Source: Micromonospora craniellae (GTDB lineage Bacteria > Actinomycetota > Actinomycetes > Mycobacteriales > Micromonosporaceae). From it: DNA of 64,000 nucleotides. The notes under the pieces were generated by a model. It had not been told where the DNA came from. It saw only the letters and a list, made by a program, of their open reading frames with translations, and ran no database searches. Every line of letters starts with the position of its first letter. Position 1 is the stretch's first letter. Both the position numbers and the translations under genes were made by a program. Shown one piece after another: positions 52,714 through 61,001 of this stretch. The stretch covers positions 3,534,001 through 3,598,000 of the forward strand of contig NZ_CP061725.1 in NCBI RefSeq assembly GCF_014764405.1. The letters are read 5' to 3'.

Positions 52714-53301
52714 GTGCTGTTCCGTAACGACATCCTCGACGGAATCCAGTAGGGCAGGGTCTCGCTGGCGTTCCGCCGTTGGCGGCAGGCGCGGATCCGG
52801 CAGGGCAGCCGGATCCGTACCGCGATCGGCGTCGTCGAGGTCTTCTCAATCCGCGAGGTGGAGGCGAGTGCGGTCTCCGACGCCGAGGCGCGGCGGGCCG
52901 GCTACCCCTCCGGCGCGGCTCTGCGCGCTGACCTGCCGGCACGCGACGAGCTGCCGCTGTTCCGCATCGAGGTCGGCTACGCAGGGTCGGATCCGAGGGA
53001 GGCACTGCGCGTCCAGGATCAGCTCAGCTCGGACGAGGTCGCCACGATCGCCGCGCGGCTGGACCGGCTCGACCAGGCAGCCAGCCGTGGTGGGTGGACC
53101 CGCGACGTCCTGGCGATCATCGCCGAACACCCGGCCCGACGCGCCGCCGAGTTGGCCGAGCTGGCGGGCTATCCCGGCACCGAGGTGTTCAAGCGTGACG
53201 TCCGCAAGCTCAAGGAGCTGGGCCTGACCGAGAGCCTGGGTACGGGCTACCAGCTCTCACCACGCGGTCGCGCTCTCGTGAAGCGACTCGGCCCGGCATA
53301 G
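52714..53301 (+). pseudogene. ASCH/wHTH-like gene interrupted by an in-frame TAG
   Basis: From the GTG at 52714 the frame reads LFRNDILDGIQ, then a TAG stop at 52750-52752, then GRVSLAFRRWRQARIR and GSRIRTAIGVVEVFSI in the same frame. The intact pattern LDGIxxGRVxLAFRRWR is what I expect for ASCH-like RNA-binding N-termini, so the TAG looks like a simple nonsense change. The rest (EHPARRAAELAELAGYPGTE, FKRDVRKLKELGLTES) is a C-terminal winged helix. A shorter protein could start at the GTG at 52858 (147 residues). Confidence 0.6.
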
Positions 53302-53436
53302 CCACGCCCGAGGCACGCCGTACCGGCCGGCCCTGGTGATGAGTTGTCGCGCCCGCGCCCGTCATACCTACGTCGGGACACGACGAGGCAGAAGGATGAC
53401 GAGAGGAATGCGGACGTACGGCTGGAGGAGCTGGGC

Positions 53437-54402
53437 ATGAGCGGTCTGGGTGAGGTCGACGAGTCGGCTTTCTCGGGGCTGGCGGAGCGGCACCGGCGGG
53501 AGCTGCACGTGCACTGCTACCGGATGCTCGGGTCGTTCGAGGACGCCGAGGACACCGTGCAGGAAACGTTCCTCCGTGCCTGGCGGCGGCGGGAGACCTT
53601 CGAGGGGCGGTCGACGTTCCGGGCCTGGCTGTACCGGATCGCCACCCACGCCTGCCTGGACCTGCTCGCCAAGCGCCGCCCCGAGCCGGCGACCGGCGGC
53701 GAGGTGCGGTGGCTACAGCCCTACCCGGACCGGCTGCTCGACGAGCTGGCCGCCGGTGGCGCGGACGAGCCGGAGGCCGCCGCCGTCGCGCGGGAGACGA
53801 TCGAGCTGGCGTACCTGGTCGCGGTCCAGCATCTCGCGCCGCGCCAGCGGGCCGTGTTGATCCTGCGGGACGTGCTCGGCTGGCCGGCGAAGGACGTCGC
53901 GGAGCTCCTGGGGGACTCCGTCAACTCGGTGAACAGCGCGTTGCAGCGGGCCCGCGCCGGCATGCGGGAGCACCTGCCCGCCGAGCGCCAGGACTGGACC
54001 GGCGGCGAGGAGGACGCCGGGACGCGCGAGCTGGTACGCCGCTACACCGACGCCAGCGTGGCCATCGACATCGGCGGGCTCACCGCGCTGCTGCGGGAGG
54101 ATGTCCGCTGCTCGATGCCGCCCACGCCCGGCCTGTACGTCGGCCGTGACACGGTGGTGAAGGACTGGGTCGAGAACGGCTTCGAGGACATGACGAACCT
54201 GCGTGCCGTCCCCACCTCGGTGAACCGGCAGCCGGCCGTCGCCTTCTATCACCGGCGGGAGGGGGGAAGCGCGTACCTGCCGCTGACCATCGATGTCCTG
54301 CGCATCAGCGGCGGGGCGATCACCGAGATCATCACGTTCCACGACGACCAGTTCCCGCGTCTCGGTCTGCCGACGTCCCTGCCGATGGACGGCACGGAGT
54401 AG
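53437..54402 (+). CDS. ECF-type sigma factor with SnoaL-like C-terminal domain
   Basis: A 321-residue sigma-70 factor. Region 2 is FSGLAERHRRELHVHCYRML with EDTVQETFLRAWRRRETF; region 4 is LAPRQRAVLILRDVLGWPAK with SVNSALQRARAGMREHL. The C-terminal 120 residues form a SnoaL/NTF2-like domain (MPPTPGLYVGRDTVVKDWVE, AFYHRREG). This layout is known from SigG/SigJ-like ECFs where the tail controls activity in cis without a classical anti-sigma factor. ATG at 53437 follows CTGGAGGAG. No anti-sigma gene is adjacent, in keeping with that class. Confidence 0.88.
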   Translation: MSGLGEVDESAFSGLAERHRRELHVHCYRMLGSFEDAEDTVQETFLRAWRRRETFEGRSTFRAWLYRIATHACLDLLAKRRPEPATGGEVRWLQPYPDRLLDELAAGGADEPEAAAVARETIELAYLVAVQHLAPRQRAVLILRDVLGWPAKDVAELLGDSVNSVNSALQRARAGMREHLPAERQDWTGGEEDAGTRELVRRYTDASVAIDIGGLTALLREDVRCSMPPTPGLYVGRDTVVKDWVENGFEDMTNLRAVPTSVNRQPAVAFYHRREGGSAYLPLTIDVLRISGGAITEIITFHDDQFPRLGLPTSLPMDGTE

Positions 54403-54610
54403 TAGTCCGGTCCCGGTGCCCGCCGTTCCTCACCGGGGCGAACGTCGCCGCCCGCGCCGCCCTCCTCGGGCTGCACCTCGTCCCTGCGGCGGTGATGATC
54501 CCGACCCTGACGCGAGAGCTACGGCGCTACGACAGGTGATACTGGAGGGCGTTCTTCCTGGGAGTACTGGGACCAGGCTGTCGGCGGGCGGGATACCTAC
54601 CGTGGTCGAC

Positions 54611-55084
54611 ATGGCGAATTCGAGACTCGGGACCCTGTTCAGCGCGACATGCGGCGTCCTGTTGCTCGCGGGTTGTTCCGCCGAGGCAGGCAGCGGTGGT
54701 GTCGCGTCCGACGACGCGGCGCAGCACGGCCGGTCGGAGTCCACGCCTTCGGCGCCTGCCGCCCCGACTGCGACGCCACCGACTGCGACGCCACCGGCGG
54801 GCACCGGTGACGTGTCACCGCACCCGTACGTCGGGATGTGGTTGACGGCCGACGGCCACATCCGGCAGATGCTGCTGCCGAACGGCCGGTACGACGAGGC
54901 CCGGGGCGAGCGGGAGAGCGCCTACACGGGTTCCTACCAGGTGATCGGGACCCGGATCGAGTACGTCGACGACACCGGTTTCAGCGCGGACGGCACCTTC
55001 GACGGAGACGTGCTGCATCACGCGGGATACGTCTTCTATCGCGAGGGCAGCGACGCGCACCGGCAAGCGAGGGAGGAACGCTGA
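54611..55084 (+). CDS. Atu4866-domain lipoprotein
   Basis: A 157-residue lipoprotein. Signal peptide with lipobox LLLAGC (Cys at about 21), then a Ser/Pro/Thr-rich spacer, then an Atu4866 domain (YVGMWLTADGHIRQMLLPNG, RYDEARGERESAYTG, YVDDTGFSADGTF). The last residues of the domain resemble those of the protein at 56235, its paralogue. It likely stays anchored to the membrane outside the cell. Function is unknown. Confidence 0.8.
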   Translation: MANSRLGTLFSATCGVLLLAGCSAEAGSGGVASDDAAQHGRSESTPSAPAAPTATPPTATPPAGTGDVSPHPYVGMWLTADGHIRQMLLPNGRYDEARGERESAYTGSYQVIGTRIEYVDDTGFSADGTFDGDVLHHAGYVFYREGSDAHRQAREER

Positions 55085-55218
55085 TGAAGGACAGTGCGAA
55101 GCAGCACAGCCGGCGGGCGTACACCTCCAAGGCCGAGTTCCTGACAGAGGGTTCGGCACCGATCCTGGACCGGCTGTCGTCGATCCTCAGGTGCGGTGCC
55201 ACGCCTTTCTGGACATGA
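55084..55218 (+). pseudogene. Small ORF coupled to the lipoprotein gene, probably frameshifted
   Basis: The ATG at 55084 overlaps the lipoprotein stop (TGATG). The 44-residue product (SKAEFLTEGSAPILDRLSS) ends soon after. A shift of frame near 55190 would continue HAFLDMIAVRELVERIELP to a stop at 55257, which reads more like protein than the native end. I infer a remnant of a longer downstream gene. No family recognised. Confidence 0.35.
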
Positions 55219-55280
55219 TCGCGGTGCGGGAACTCGTCGAGCGCATCGAACTGCCGTGAATCGGCGGTACGAGTCCGGGG

Positions 55281-56108
55281 TCAGTGGAGCCAACGGCTGA
55301 CGGCGAGGGTGCCCAGCAGCCGCAGTGCCTCGGCGCTGCGGCTGTGCGGCTCCGCCCGGTACACGATCAACTGCTGGCCGGGCGCGTCCCGTACGTCGAA
55401 CGCGTGGTACGACAGGGTCAGCTCGCCCACCGCGTCGTGCCGGAACGTCTTCGCCTCGTGCGTCTTGCCCTGCACGTCGTGCCGCCCCCACAGCCTGCGG
55501 AACTCCGGGCTCGCGGCACCCATCTCCTCGACCAGTTCCCGCGCCCGCCGGTCGTGCGGGTCGTGGCCGAGGGCCAGGCGCAGGTTCGCCACGCACGCCT
55601 CGGCGGCACGACGCCAGTCGGCGAAGAACGTCGTACCGGCCGGGTCGAGGAAGGTCATCCGGACGAGGTTGTCCGCCTCGGTGAAGTCCGCGTAGAACGC
55701 GTCGGCCAGCGTGTTGCCAGCCAGCAGGTCGAGTCGCCGGTCGATGACCACGGCCGGGGTGTCCGGCCAGGCGTCGAGCAGTTCCCGCAGGCTCTGCCCG
55801 ACCTGCGGTCGGGCGGGGGTCGGCGTACTGCCGGGTGAGAGCCCGGCCAGCCGGAAGAGATGGTCGTGGGCGTCCGGCGCGAGGTCGAGCGCCCGGGCCA
55901 CCGCGGCCAGCACCGACGACGACGGGTTGCGCTCCCGGCCCTGTTCGAGCCGGGTGTAGTAGTCGACGCTCACCCCGGCCAGCACCGCGACCTCTTCGCG
56001 GCGCAGCCCGGCGACGCGCCGGGTGCCACTGGACACGAGGCCGACGTCGCCCGGCGTCAACCGGGCGCGTCGAGCGGTGAGGAACGCCCCGAGCGCGGTC
56101 GTCGGCAT
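55281..56108 (-). CDS. XRE-family regulator with MmyB-like ligand-binding domain
   Basis: A 275-residue regulator. N-terminal helix-turn-helix: LGAFLTARRARLTPGDVGL, VAGLRREEVAVLAGVSVDYY, TRLEQGRERNPS. The following MmyB-like domain (MLTR_LBD type) has VVIDRRLDLLAGNTLADAFY, LVRMTFLDPAGTTFFADWRR and HDVQGKTHEAKTFRHDAVGE. The family binds fatty acids or similar ligands and often represses a divergent oxidoreductase or hydrolase gene. Here the divergent neighbour is the gene at 56235 and its amidohydrolase partner. Confidence 0.88.
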   Translation of the reverse strand: MPTTALGAFLTARRARLTPGDVGLVSSGTRRVAGLRREEVAVLAGVSVDYYTRLEQGRERNPSSSVLAAVARALDLAPDAHDHLFRLAGLSPGSTPTPARPQVGQSLRELLDAWPDTPAVVIDRRLDLLAGNTLADAFYADFTEADNLVRMTFLDPAGTTFFADWRRAAEACVANLRLALGHDPHDRRARELVEEMGAASPEFRRLWGRHDVQGKTHEAKTFRHDAVGELTLSYHAFDVRDAPGQQLIVYRAEPHSRSAEALRLLGTLAVSRWLH

Positions 56109-56234
56109 GCCACCAACGGTAATCGTGCGGGCTCCGGCCCGGCAGGGTGCGTCACACCCTGGTTCGGTCCGGCCTGGCTGCCGACTCCGCCTCCGGTGAC
56201 GGTGGGAGCACGAACCAACCCCAGGAGGTACGCC

Positions 56235-56963
56235 ATGAGCAGCCCGATGCTCGACGAGGCGGTACTGGCGGAGATCGCCGGGAACACCGGTGACCGGCAC
56301 CGCCCACTGATGTTCGTCAACGCCGCCATCCACACGCTCGCCCCGGTGATCGGTGACTTCCCCGCCGCCGACCTGCTGGTCGGTACGAACGAGATCGTCG
56401 CGGTCGGCACCGGCCTGCACACCGCCGCCGAGGACGATGGCGCGATCGTGATCGACTGCACCGGCCTGACCATCGTGCCCGCGGTCGTGGACGGTGTCGC
56501 CGTCGCCGGCCTGCGCGTTCGTCCGGCCGACCGGGTCGGCGCGCTCACCCCCGGAAACCCCGCCACCTTCGCCCTGGTCGCCGGCCCGACCTCCGGCAGG
56601 TCCGTCCTGGAGGTGATCATCTGGCGTCCGGAGCAGGCCGCCGCGATCGTCGTCGACGGCGAGATCGCGCTGGCCAACGGCCGCCGAGTCACGCCCGCCC
56701 CGATCGAGCCCGAGCCGGGACCGCGATCGGTCGAGAGCCCCTACCTGGGCATGTGGATCGACGAGACCGGTTTCCTGCACCAGGAACTCACCGCCGACGG
56801 CCGGTACGACGAGACGCGGGGTGGCCGACCGCACGCGTACCAGGGGGCGTTCTGGATCAACGGCGATCGGATCGTCTACCGCGACGATCTGGGCTTCTGG
56901 GCGTACGGCCGGTTCACCGACGGGGTGCTGTACCACGCCGGTTACGTCCTGCGCCGCCGGTGA
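56235..56963 (+). CDS. Atu4866-domain protein with amidohydrolase composite-domain remnant
   Basis: A 242-residue protein. The N-terminal half holds the two edge parts of an amidohydrolase (NEIVAVGTGLHTAAEDDGAI, VIDCTGLTIVPAVVDGVAV, then DRVGALTPGNPATFALVAG, IIWRPEQAAAIVVDGEIA) with the metal-binding TIM barrel deleted. The C-terminal half is an Atu4866 domain (YLGMWIDETGFLHQELTADG, RYDETRGGRPHAYQG, VLYHAGYVLRRR). ATG at 56235 has AGGAGGT. It is followed by the complete amidohydrolase, 26 bases on, in the same operon, and is probably regulated by the divergent MmyB-type gene. Confidence 0.82.
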   Translation: MSSPMLDEAVLAEIAGNTGDRHRPLMFVNAAIHTLAPVIGDFPAADLLVGTNEIVAVGTGLHTAAEDDGAIVIDCTGLTIVPAVVDGVAVAGLRVRPADRVGALTPGNPATFALVAGPTSGRSVLEVIIWRPEQAAAIVVDGEIALANGRRVTPAPIEPEPGPRSVESPYLGMWIDETGFLHQELTADGRYDETRGGRPHAYQGAFWINGDRIVYRDDLGFWAYGRFTDGVLYHAGYVLRRR

Positions 56964-56989
56964 GGCGCAGACTGCGAAGGGAGAGCCCG

Positions 56990-58327
56990 ATGATGGTGTT
57001 CAGCGGCGGCACGGTCGTCACCATGGACCCGGCCATCGGCGACCTGGTACGGGGTGACGTGCTGGTCCGCGAGGACCGGATCGTCGCGGTCGGCCCGGAC
57101 CTGCGTTCGCATCCGGAGGCGGCGGGCGCGACCATGATCGACACGACCGGCCGGATCGTCAGTCCCGGGTTCGTCGACACCCATCGGCACGCCTGGCAGG
57201 CGCAGATGCGCCGCAGCATCCCGGACGTGACCGACCTGGGGGCGTACGTGATGTCGACGCTGGCCGGGATCGCGCCCGCGTACACGCCGCACGACATGTA
57301 CGTCGGCACCCGGCTCGCCGCGCTCACCGCCCTGGACGCCGGTATCACCACGATGCTCGACTTCTCGCACAACTCCCGGACGGCGGCGCACTCGGACGCG
57401 GCGATCCAGGCGCTGGTCGACACCGGCATCCGGGGCGTACACGCGTCCATGGGACCGCACTTCGGTGAGTGGGACCGCCAGTGGCCCGGCGACCTGGCCC
57501 GGTTGTGTGGGGCGTACCAGGGAGCGAACGGCGGGCTGGTGACCCTGCGCCTGGCGGCGTTGGCCACCGACGAGATCGCCGGTCCGGCCCTGGCCTACGG
57601 GCCGGAGCTGGCGGCCGTCGCCCGTGATCTCGACCTCGGTGTCAGCGTGGACGCGGTGTTCGGCGTGCCGTCGTCGGCGGCGATCCTGCGCTGGGCCGCC
57701 GACGGGCTGCTCGGCCCGGATCTGACCCTGATCCACGCCACGGGCCTCACCGTGCAGGCGTGGCAGGCGATGGGCGACGCGGGGGTCACTGTGTCGCTGG
57801 CACCGACCTCCGAGGCGCAGATCGGCCTGGAGACGGCGGTACCCGCGATCGACGAGGCGCTGGCCGTCGGTATCCGGCCCGGACTCAGCATCGACGTGGA
57901 GGTGGCGCTGGCCAGCGACATGTTCACGCAGATGCGTACCCTGCACGCCATCCAGCGGATGCGTGCGGTGAACGCCGCATACGGCGGGGACACCGCGCCG
58001 GACCGGATCACCACCCGCGACGTGCTGGACTTCGCCACGACGCAGGGTGCCCGGACCAACGGACTCGGCGACGTCACCGGTTCCCTCACTCCCGGCAAGC
58101 AGGCGGACCTGCTGGTGGTCGCCGCCGACGACATCAACACGATGCCGCTCAACGACGCGGTCGGCACGCTGGTGCTCGGGGCCGACCCCCGCAACATCGA
58201 GACCGTCGTGGTCGCCGGCCAGGTACGCAAGCGGAACGGGCAGCTCGTCGGCGTGGACCTGGACGAGCTGCGCCAGCAGGTGACCCGGTCCCGCGACACG
58301 ATCCGCAAGTCCGTGGCCAACGCCTGA
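56990..58327 (+). CDS. Cytosine deaminase-like metal-dependent amidohydrolase
   Basis: A 445-residue enzyme of the amidohydrolase superfamily. Metal-binding and catalytic motifs: SPGFVDTHRHAWQAQMRRSI (HxH), TMLDFSHNSRTAAHSDAAI, HATGLTVQAWQAMGDAGVTV (His ligand), LSIDVEVALASDMFTQMRTL (terminal Asp region) and GSLTPGKQADLLVVAADD. It is of the AtzA/TrzN/SsnA-like class that deaminates or dechlorinates ring compounds. ATG/ATG at 56990 after GGGAGAGCC. It is encoded with the composite-domain protein ahead of it, so a shared substrate is possible. Confidence 0.88.
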   Translation: MMVFSGGTVVTMDPAIGDLVRGDVLVREDRIVAVGPDLRSHPEAAGATMIDTTGRIVSPGFVDTHRHAWQAQMRRSIPDVTDLGAYVMSTLAGIAPAYTPHDMYVGTRLAALTALDAGITTMLDFSHNSRTAAHSDAAIQALVDTGIRGVHASMGPHFGEWDRQWPGDLARLCGAYQGANGGLVTLRLAALATDEIAGPALAYGPELAAVARDLDLGVSVDAVFGVPSSAAILRWAADGLLGPDLTLIHATGLTVQAWQAMGDAGVTVSLAPTSEAQIGLETAVPAIDEALAVGIRPGLSIDVEVALASDMFTQMRTLHAIQRMRAVNAAYGGDTAPDRITTRDVLDFATTQGARTNGLGDVTGSLTPGKQADLLVVAADDINTMPLNDAVGTLVLGADPRNIETVVVAGQVRKRNGQLVGVDLDELRQQVTRSRDTIRKSVANA

Positions 58328-58415
58328 GCCCGCGTCTCTCCCGCCCCCGCACACCCTGGCCGCCCCGCCCCGCCGTCGCCCGCACGCCCTGCCCGCACGG
58401 CGAGACGCATTCGGC

Positions 58416-58482
58416 GATCATGGAGTTGTGGTCACCGCGAAAAGGTGAATCAGGCCGAAACTCTAGCCACAACTCCATGATC
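58416..58482. repeat. Perfect 16-bp inverted repeat between convergent genes
   Basis: GATCATGGAGTTGTGG at 58416-58431 is perfectly inverted as CCACAACTCCATGATC at 58467-58482, with a 35-base spacer. It lies between the amidohydrolase and the GntR gene, which converge. From memory, this motif is recurrent in Micromonospora genomes; that should be confirmed. It could form a two-way terminator. Confidence 0.75.
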
Positions 58483-58614
58483 GACGAGGCGAGATGCCAC
58501 CCGCACGCCGGAAGCGGCAGCGTGCGGGTGGCTGCTTCGTGGGGGTGACGTTGGGCGGGCTGCCTCGTGTGGGGTGGCCCGGGTGGGCCTGCGCGGGAAT
58601 GCCGAGTCGCTGAG

Positions 58615-58848
58615 TCAGGACTTGTCGGCGACGTAGGTGCCGCGACCGGTGAACGTGACGACGAGTCCGCGATCCCGCAACAGGCGCATCGCTGCGCGGA
58701 CGGTCCCACGCGCCACGCCGTATTCCTGCTGCAAGGTGGCCTCGCTCGGGAGCGGCTGACGCGGCTTGAGCTTGCCCTCCTCGATCTGCTTGGCGAGGAG
58801 GTCTGCGAGCTGAACGTAGAACGCCACCGGGGACATCTCGTCAACCAT
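58615..58848 (-). CDS. GntR-family regulator, DNA-binding domain only
   Basis: A 77-residue protein that is a single GntR winged helix: VAFYVQLADLLAKQIEEGKL, LPSEATLQQEYGVARGTVRA, MRLLRDRGLVVTFTGRGTYV. GntR regulators usually carry a ligand domain after the helix-turn-helix; here it ends at ADKS. Short GntR forms are known in actinobacteria and can regulate without an effector. No operon partner is obvious. Confidence 0.85.
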   Translation of the reverse strand: MVDEMSPVAFYVQLADLLAKQIEEGKLKPRQPLPSEATLQQEYGVARGTVRAAMRLLRDRGLVVTFTGRGTYVADKS

Positions 58849-59186
58849 GTGCGGACCTTATGAATGGGCCGAACTGCCAGGGCGTGCGATACGGGTAGGA
58901 CGGTCTAAGGCATGTCGTACAGGCTGTACGGCATGGACAGGTTGAGGTTCGGGCATGGGTGGTGGCCGGTCTGCCGCGATCTTCCGTGACTAGCGGACAA
59001 CTCCGAGATTTTGCAACAAACCTGCACATCTCTACTATTGCGCCGCGAGTAAGCGCTTTCCTAGCCTGAGATTACATCGATGTTTCGCTCTATCGCCAGT
59101 TCGAGGGCTTTCGAAACTCAGTCACCTGCGGTGTCGGACTGTGCAGGAAGTGTCTCGCGCCGCGCTCACCAACGAGGAGTCCAACA
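58849..59186. promoter_or_regulatory. Divergent upstream region of GntR and pectate lyase genes
   Basis: Some 340 bases with AT-richer sequence near 59010-59100, which likely holds the pectate lyase promoter. No gene and no clear GntR operator are visible. Confidence 0.4.
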
Positions 59187-60860
59187 GTGAGAACCACAGT
59201 GCGACACAGGCTTCTGGCCGGCGGCACCGCCGTGGTCGCGGCGGCCGTGGTGGCTGCGGCGCTGCCGGTCACCCGCGCGTCGGGTGCGGCGGACGGCCTC
59301 GTCGCCGCCTCGGTCGTCGCCAACGCGACCAACCTCAGCATCGGTGCCGGCGCCGACGGCTCCAGCAAGGGCAGCGGCACCAGCTACGGCAACGTGATCG
59401 ACGACAACGTGAGCACATACTGGTCGCCGTCCGGCTCGACCGGCCGCATCTCGGTCAAGTGGGGCTCCGCCACCACGGTCGGCTCGGTCACCATCCGCGA
59501 GGCGTCCGGCGCGGTCGGAGTCATCGGCGCCTGGCGACTCGTCAACAACGACACCGGCGCCACCCTGGCCAGCGGCACCGGCGCCGGGAGCATCACCTTC
59601 GCCGCCACCTCGCTGCGCAAAATCAACTTTGAGATCACCAGCGCGAGCGGCACGCCGAGGGTCGCCGAGTTCGAGACGTACGCCTCCGGCACGACGACCC
59701 CGCCGACGACGCCTCCGCCGACGACCGGGCCGACCACCCCGCCGCCGACTACGCCTCCGCCGACCACCCCGCCGCCCTCGTCGAACACGCTGTACGTGGC
59801 GCCGACCGGCACCGACAGCGCGCCCGGAACGCTGGCGAGCCCGACGACGCTCACCTCCGCGATCACCCGGATCACCGCGGGCGGGACGATCTTCCTGCGC
59901 GGCGGCACCTACCGCCACTCGCAGACCATCACCATCGCCCAGGGCAACAACGGCACGTCGAGCGCCCGCAAGAACATCTTCGCGTACGCGGGAGAGACCC
60001 CGATCCTGAACTTCTCGGCGCAGAGCGAGGACCCGGCGAACCGGGGGCTCCAAATGGGCGGGTCGTGGTGGCACGTCCGAGGCATCGTCGTCGAGCGGGC
60101 CGGGGACAACGGCATCCTGCTCGCCGGCAACAACAACATCGTCGAGCGGGTGGTGACCCGCCACAACCGGGACTCCGGGCTCCAGCTCTCGCGGCTGATC
60201 GCCAACGCGCCCCGCGACCAGTGGCCCTCGAACAACCTCGTGGTGAGCACGGTGTCGCACGACAACGTGGACTCCGACGGTGAGGACGCCGACGGGTTCG
60301 CCCCGAAGCTGACCGTCGGCTCCGGCAACGTCTTCCGCTACACGGTCGCCCACAACAACATCGACGACGGGTACGACCTCTACACCAAGAGCGACACCGG
60401 CGCGATCGGCGCGGTGACCATCGAGTCCTCCCTCGCCTTCGGCAACGGCACCCTGAGCAACGGTGGTCAGGCCGGCAACGGTGACCGCAACGGCTTCAAG
60501 CTCGGTGGTGAGGACATCGCGGTGAACCACACCATCCGGGGCAACATCGCGTACGACAACGGCAAGCACGGGTTCACCTACAACCGGAACCCCGGCACGA
60601 TGACGGTGTCGAACAACGCCAACATCGGCAACACCGAGCGCAACTTCAACTTCGACGGCGGCTCATCGGTGTTCCGGAACAACACCTCGTGCAACAGCGG
60701 CTCGAACGACCGGATCATCGGCAACTCCGACAGCTCGAACCAGTTCTGGTCCGGCACCAACGGGTCCCGGTGCTCGTCGTACTCGGGGGCGCTGGGTTGG
60801 TCCTTCGCCTCCGACGGCCGGCTGGTCGTGACCTTCGGCGGCCGGGTGGTCACCCCGTAA
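59187..60860 (+). CDS. Secreted pectate lyase (PL9-type) with N-terminal F5/8-type domain
   Basis: A 557-residue secreted enzyme. Signal peptide: RHRLLAGGTAVVAAAVVAAA. Residues about 40-165 resemble a discoidin/F5-8C carbohydrate-binding domain (NVIDDNVSTYWSPSGS, ISVKWGSATTVGSVTIRE). A PTTPP-rich linker (about 170-198) leads to a right-handed parallel beta-helix: LYVAPTGTDSAPGTLASPTT, HDNVDSDGEDADGFAPKLTV, DDGYDLYTKSDTGAIGA. The DxDxED/DGFAPK and DDGYDLYTK sites match the calcium-binding and Lys-base layout of family 9 pectate lyases. GTG at 59187. It should act on extracellular pectin-like glycans. Confidence 0.88.
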   Translation: MRTTVRHRLLAGGTAVVAAAVVAAALPVTRASGAADGLVAASVVANATNLSIGAGADGSSKGSGTSYGNVIDDNVSTYWSPSGSTGRISVKWGSATTVGSVTIREASGAVGVIGAWRLVNNDTGATLASGTGAGSITFAATSLRKINFEITSASGTPRVAEFETYASGTTTPPTTPPPTTGPTTPPPTTPPPTTPPPSSNTLYVAPTGTDSAPGTLASPTTLTSAITRITAGGTIFLRGGTYRHSQTITIAQGNNGTSSARKNIFAYAGETPILNFSAQSEDPANRGLQMGGSWWHVRGIVVERAGDNGILLAGNNNIVERVVTRHNRDSGLQLSRLIANAPRDQWPSNNLVVSTVSHDNVDSDGEDADGFAPKLTVGSGNVFRYTVAHNNIDDGYDLYTKSDTGAIGAVTIESSLAFGNGTLSNGGQAGNGDRNGFKLGGEDIAVNHTIRGNIAYDNGKHGFTYNRNPGTMTVSNNANIGNTERNFNFDGGSSVFRNNTSCNSGSNDRIIGNSDSSNQFWSGTNGSRCSSYSGALGWSFASDGRLVVTFGGRVVTP

Positions 60861-60871
60861 CGAACACGGAC

Positions 60872-60906
60872 GACGTCGGCGTCACCGGTGTGGTGACGCC
60901 GACGTC
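60872..60906. terminator. Perfect 15-bp hairpin after the pectate lyase gene
   Basis: GACGTCGGCGTCACC and GGTGACGCCGACGTC pair perfectly around a 5-base loop, 12 bases past the stop codon. It is a strong terminator-like hairpin without a T-tract, as common in actinobacteria. Confidence 0.8.
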
Positions 60907-61001
60907 GTTCACCGGGGGTTCATCCGAGAATCAAAGCCCGTTCATAGGTACGCCTGTTGGTATTCGTTGGCATCTGACGCCTACGGATCGGCCAACATCC
61001 C

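Noticed and set aside
59676..59790. Tandem PTTPP-coding repeats, considered as a CRISPR or other DNA repeat
   Set aside because: They encode the Thr/Pro linker of the secreted pectate lyase; the periodicity is codon-level.
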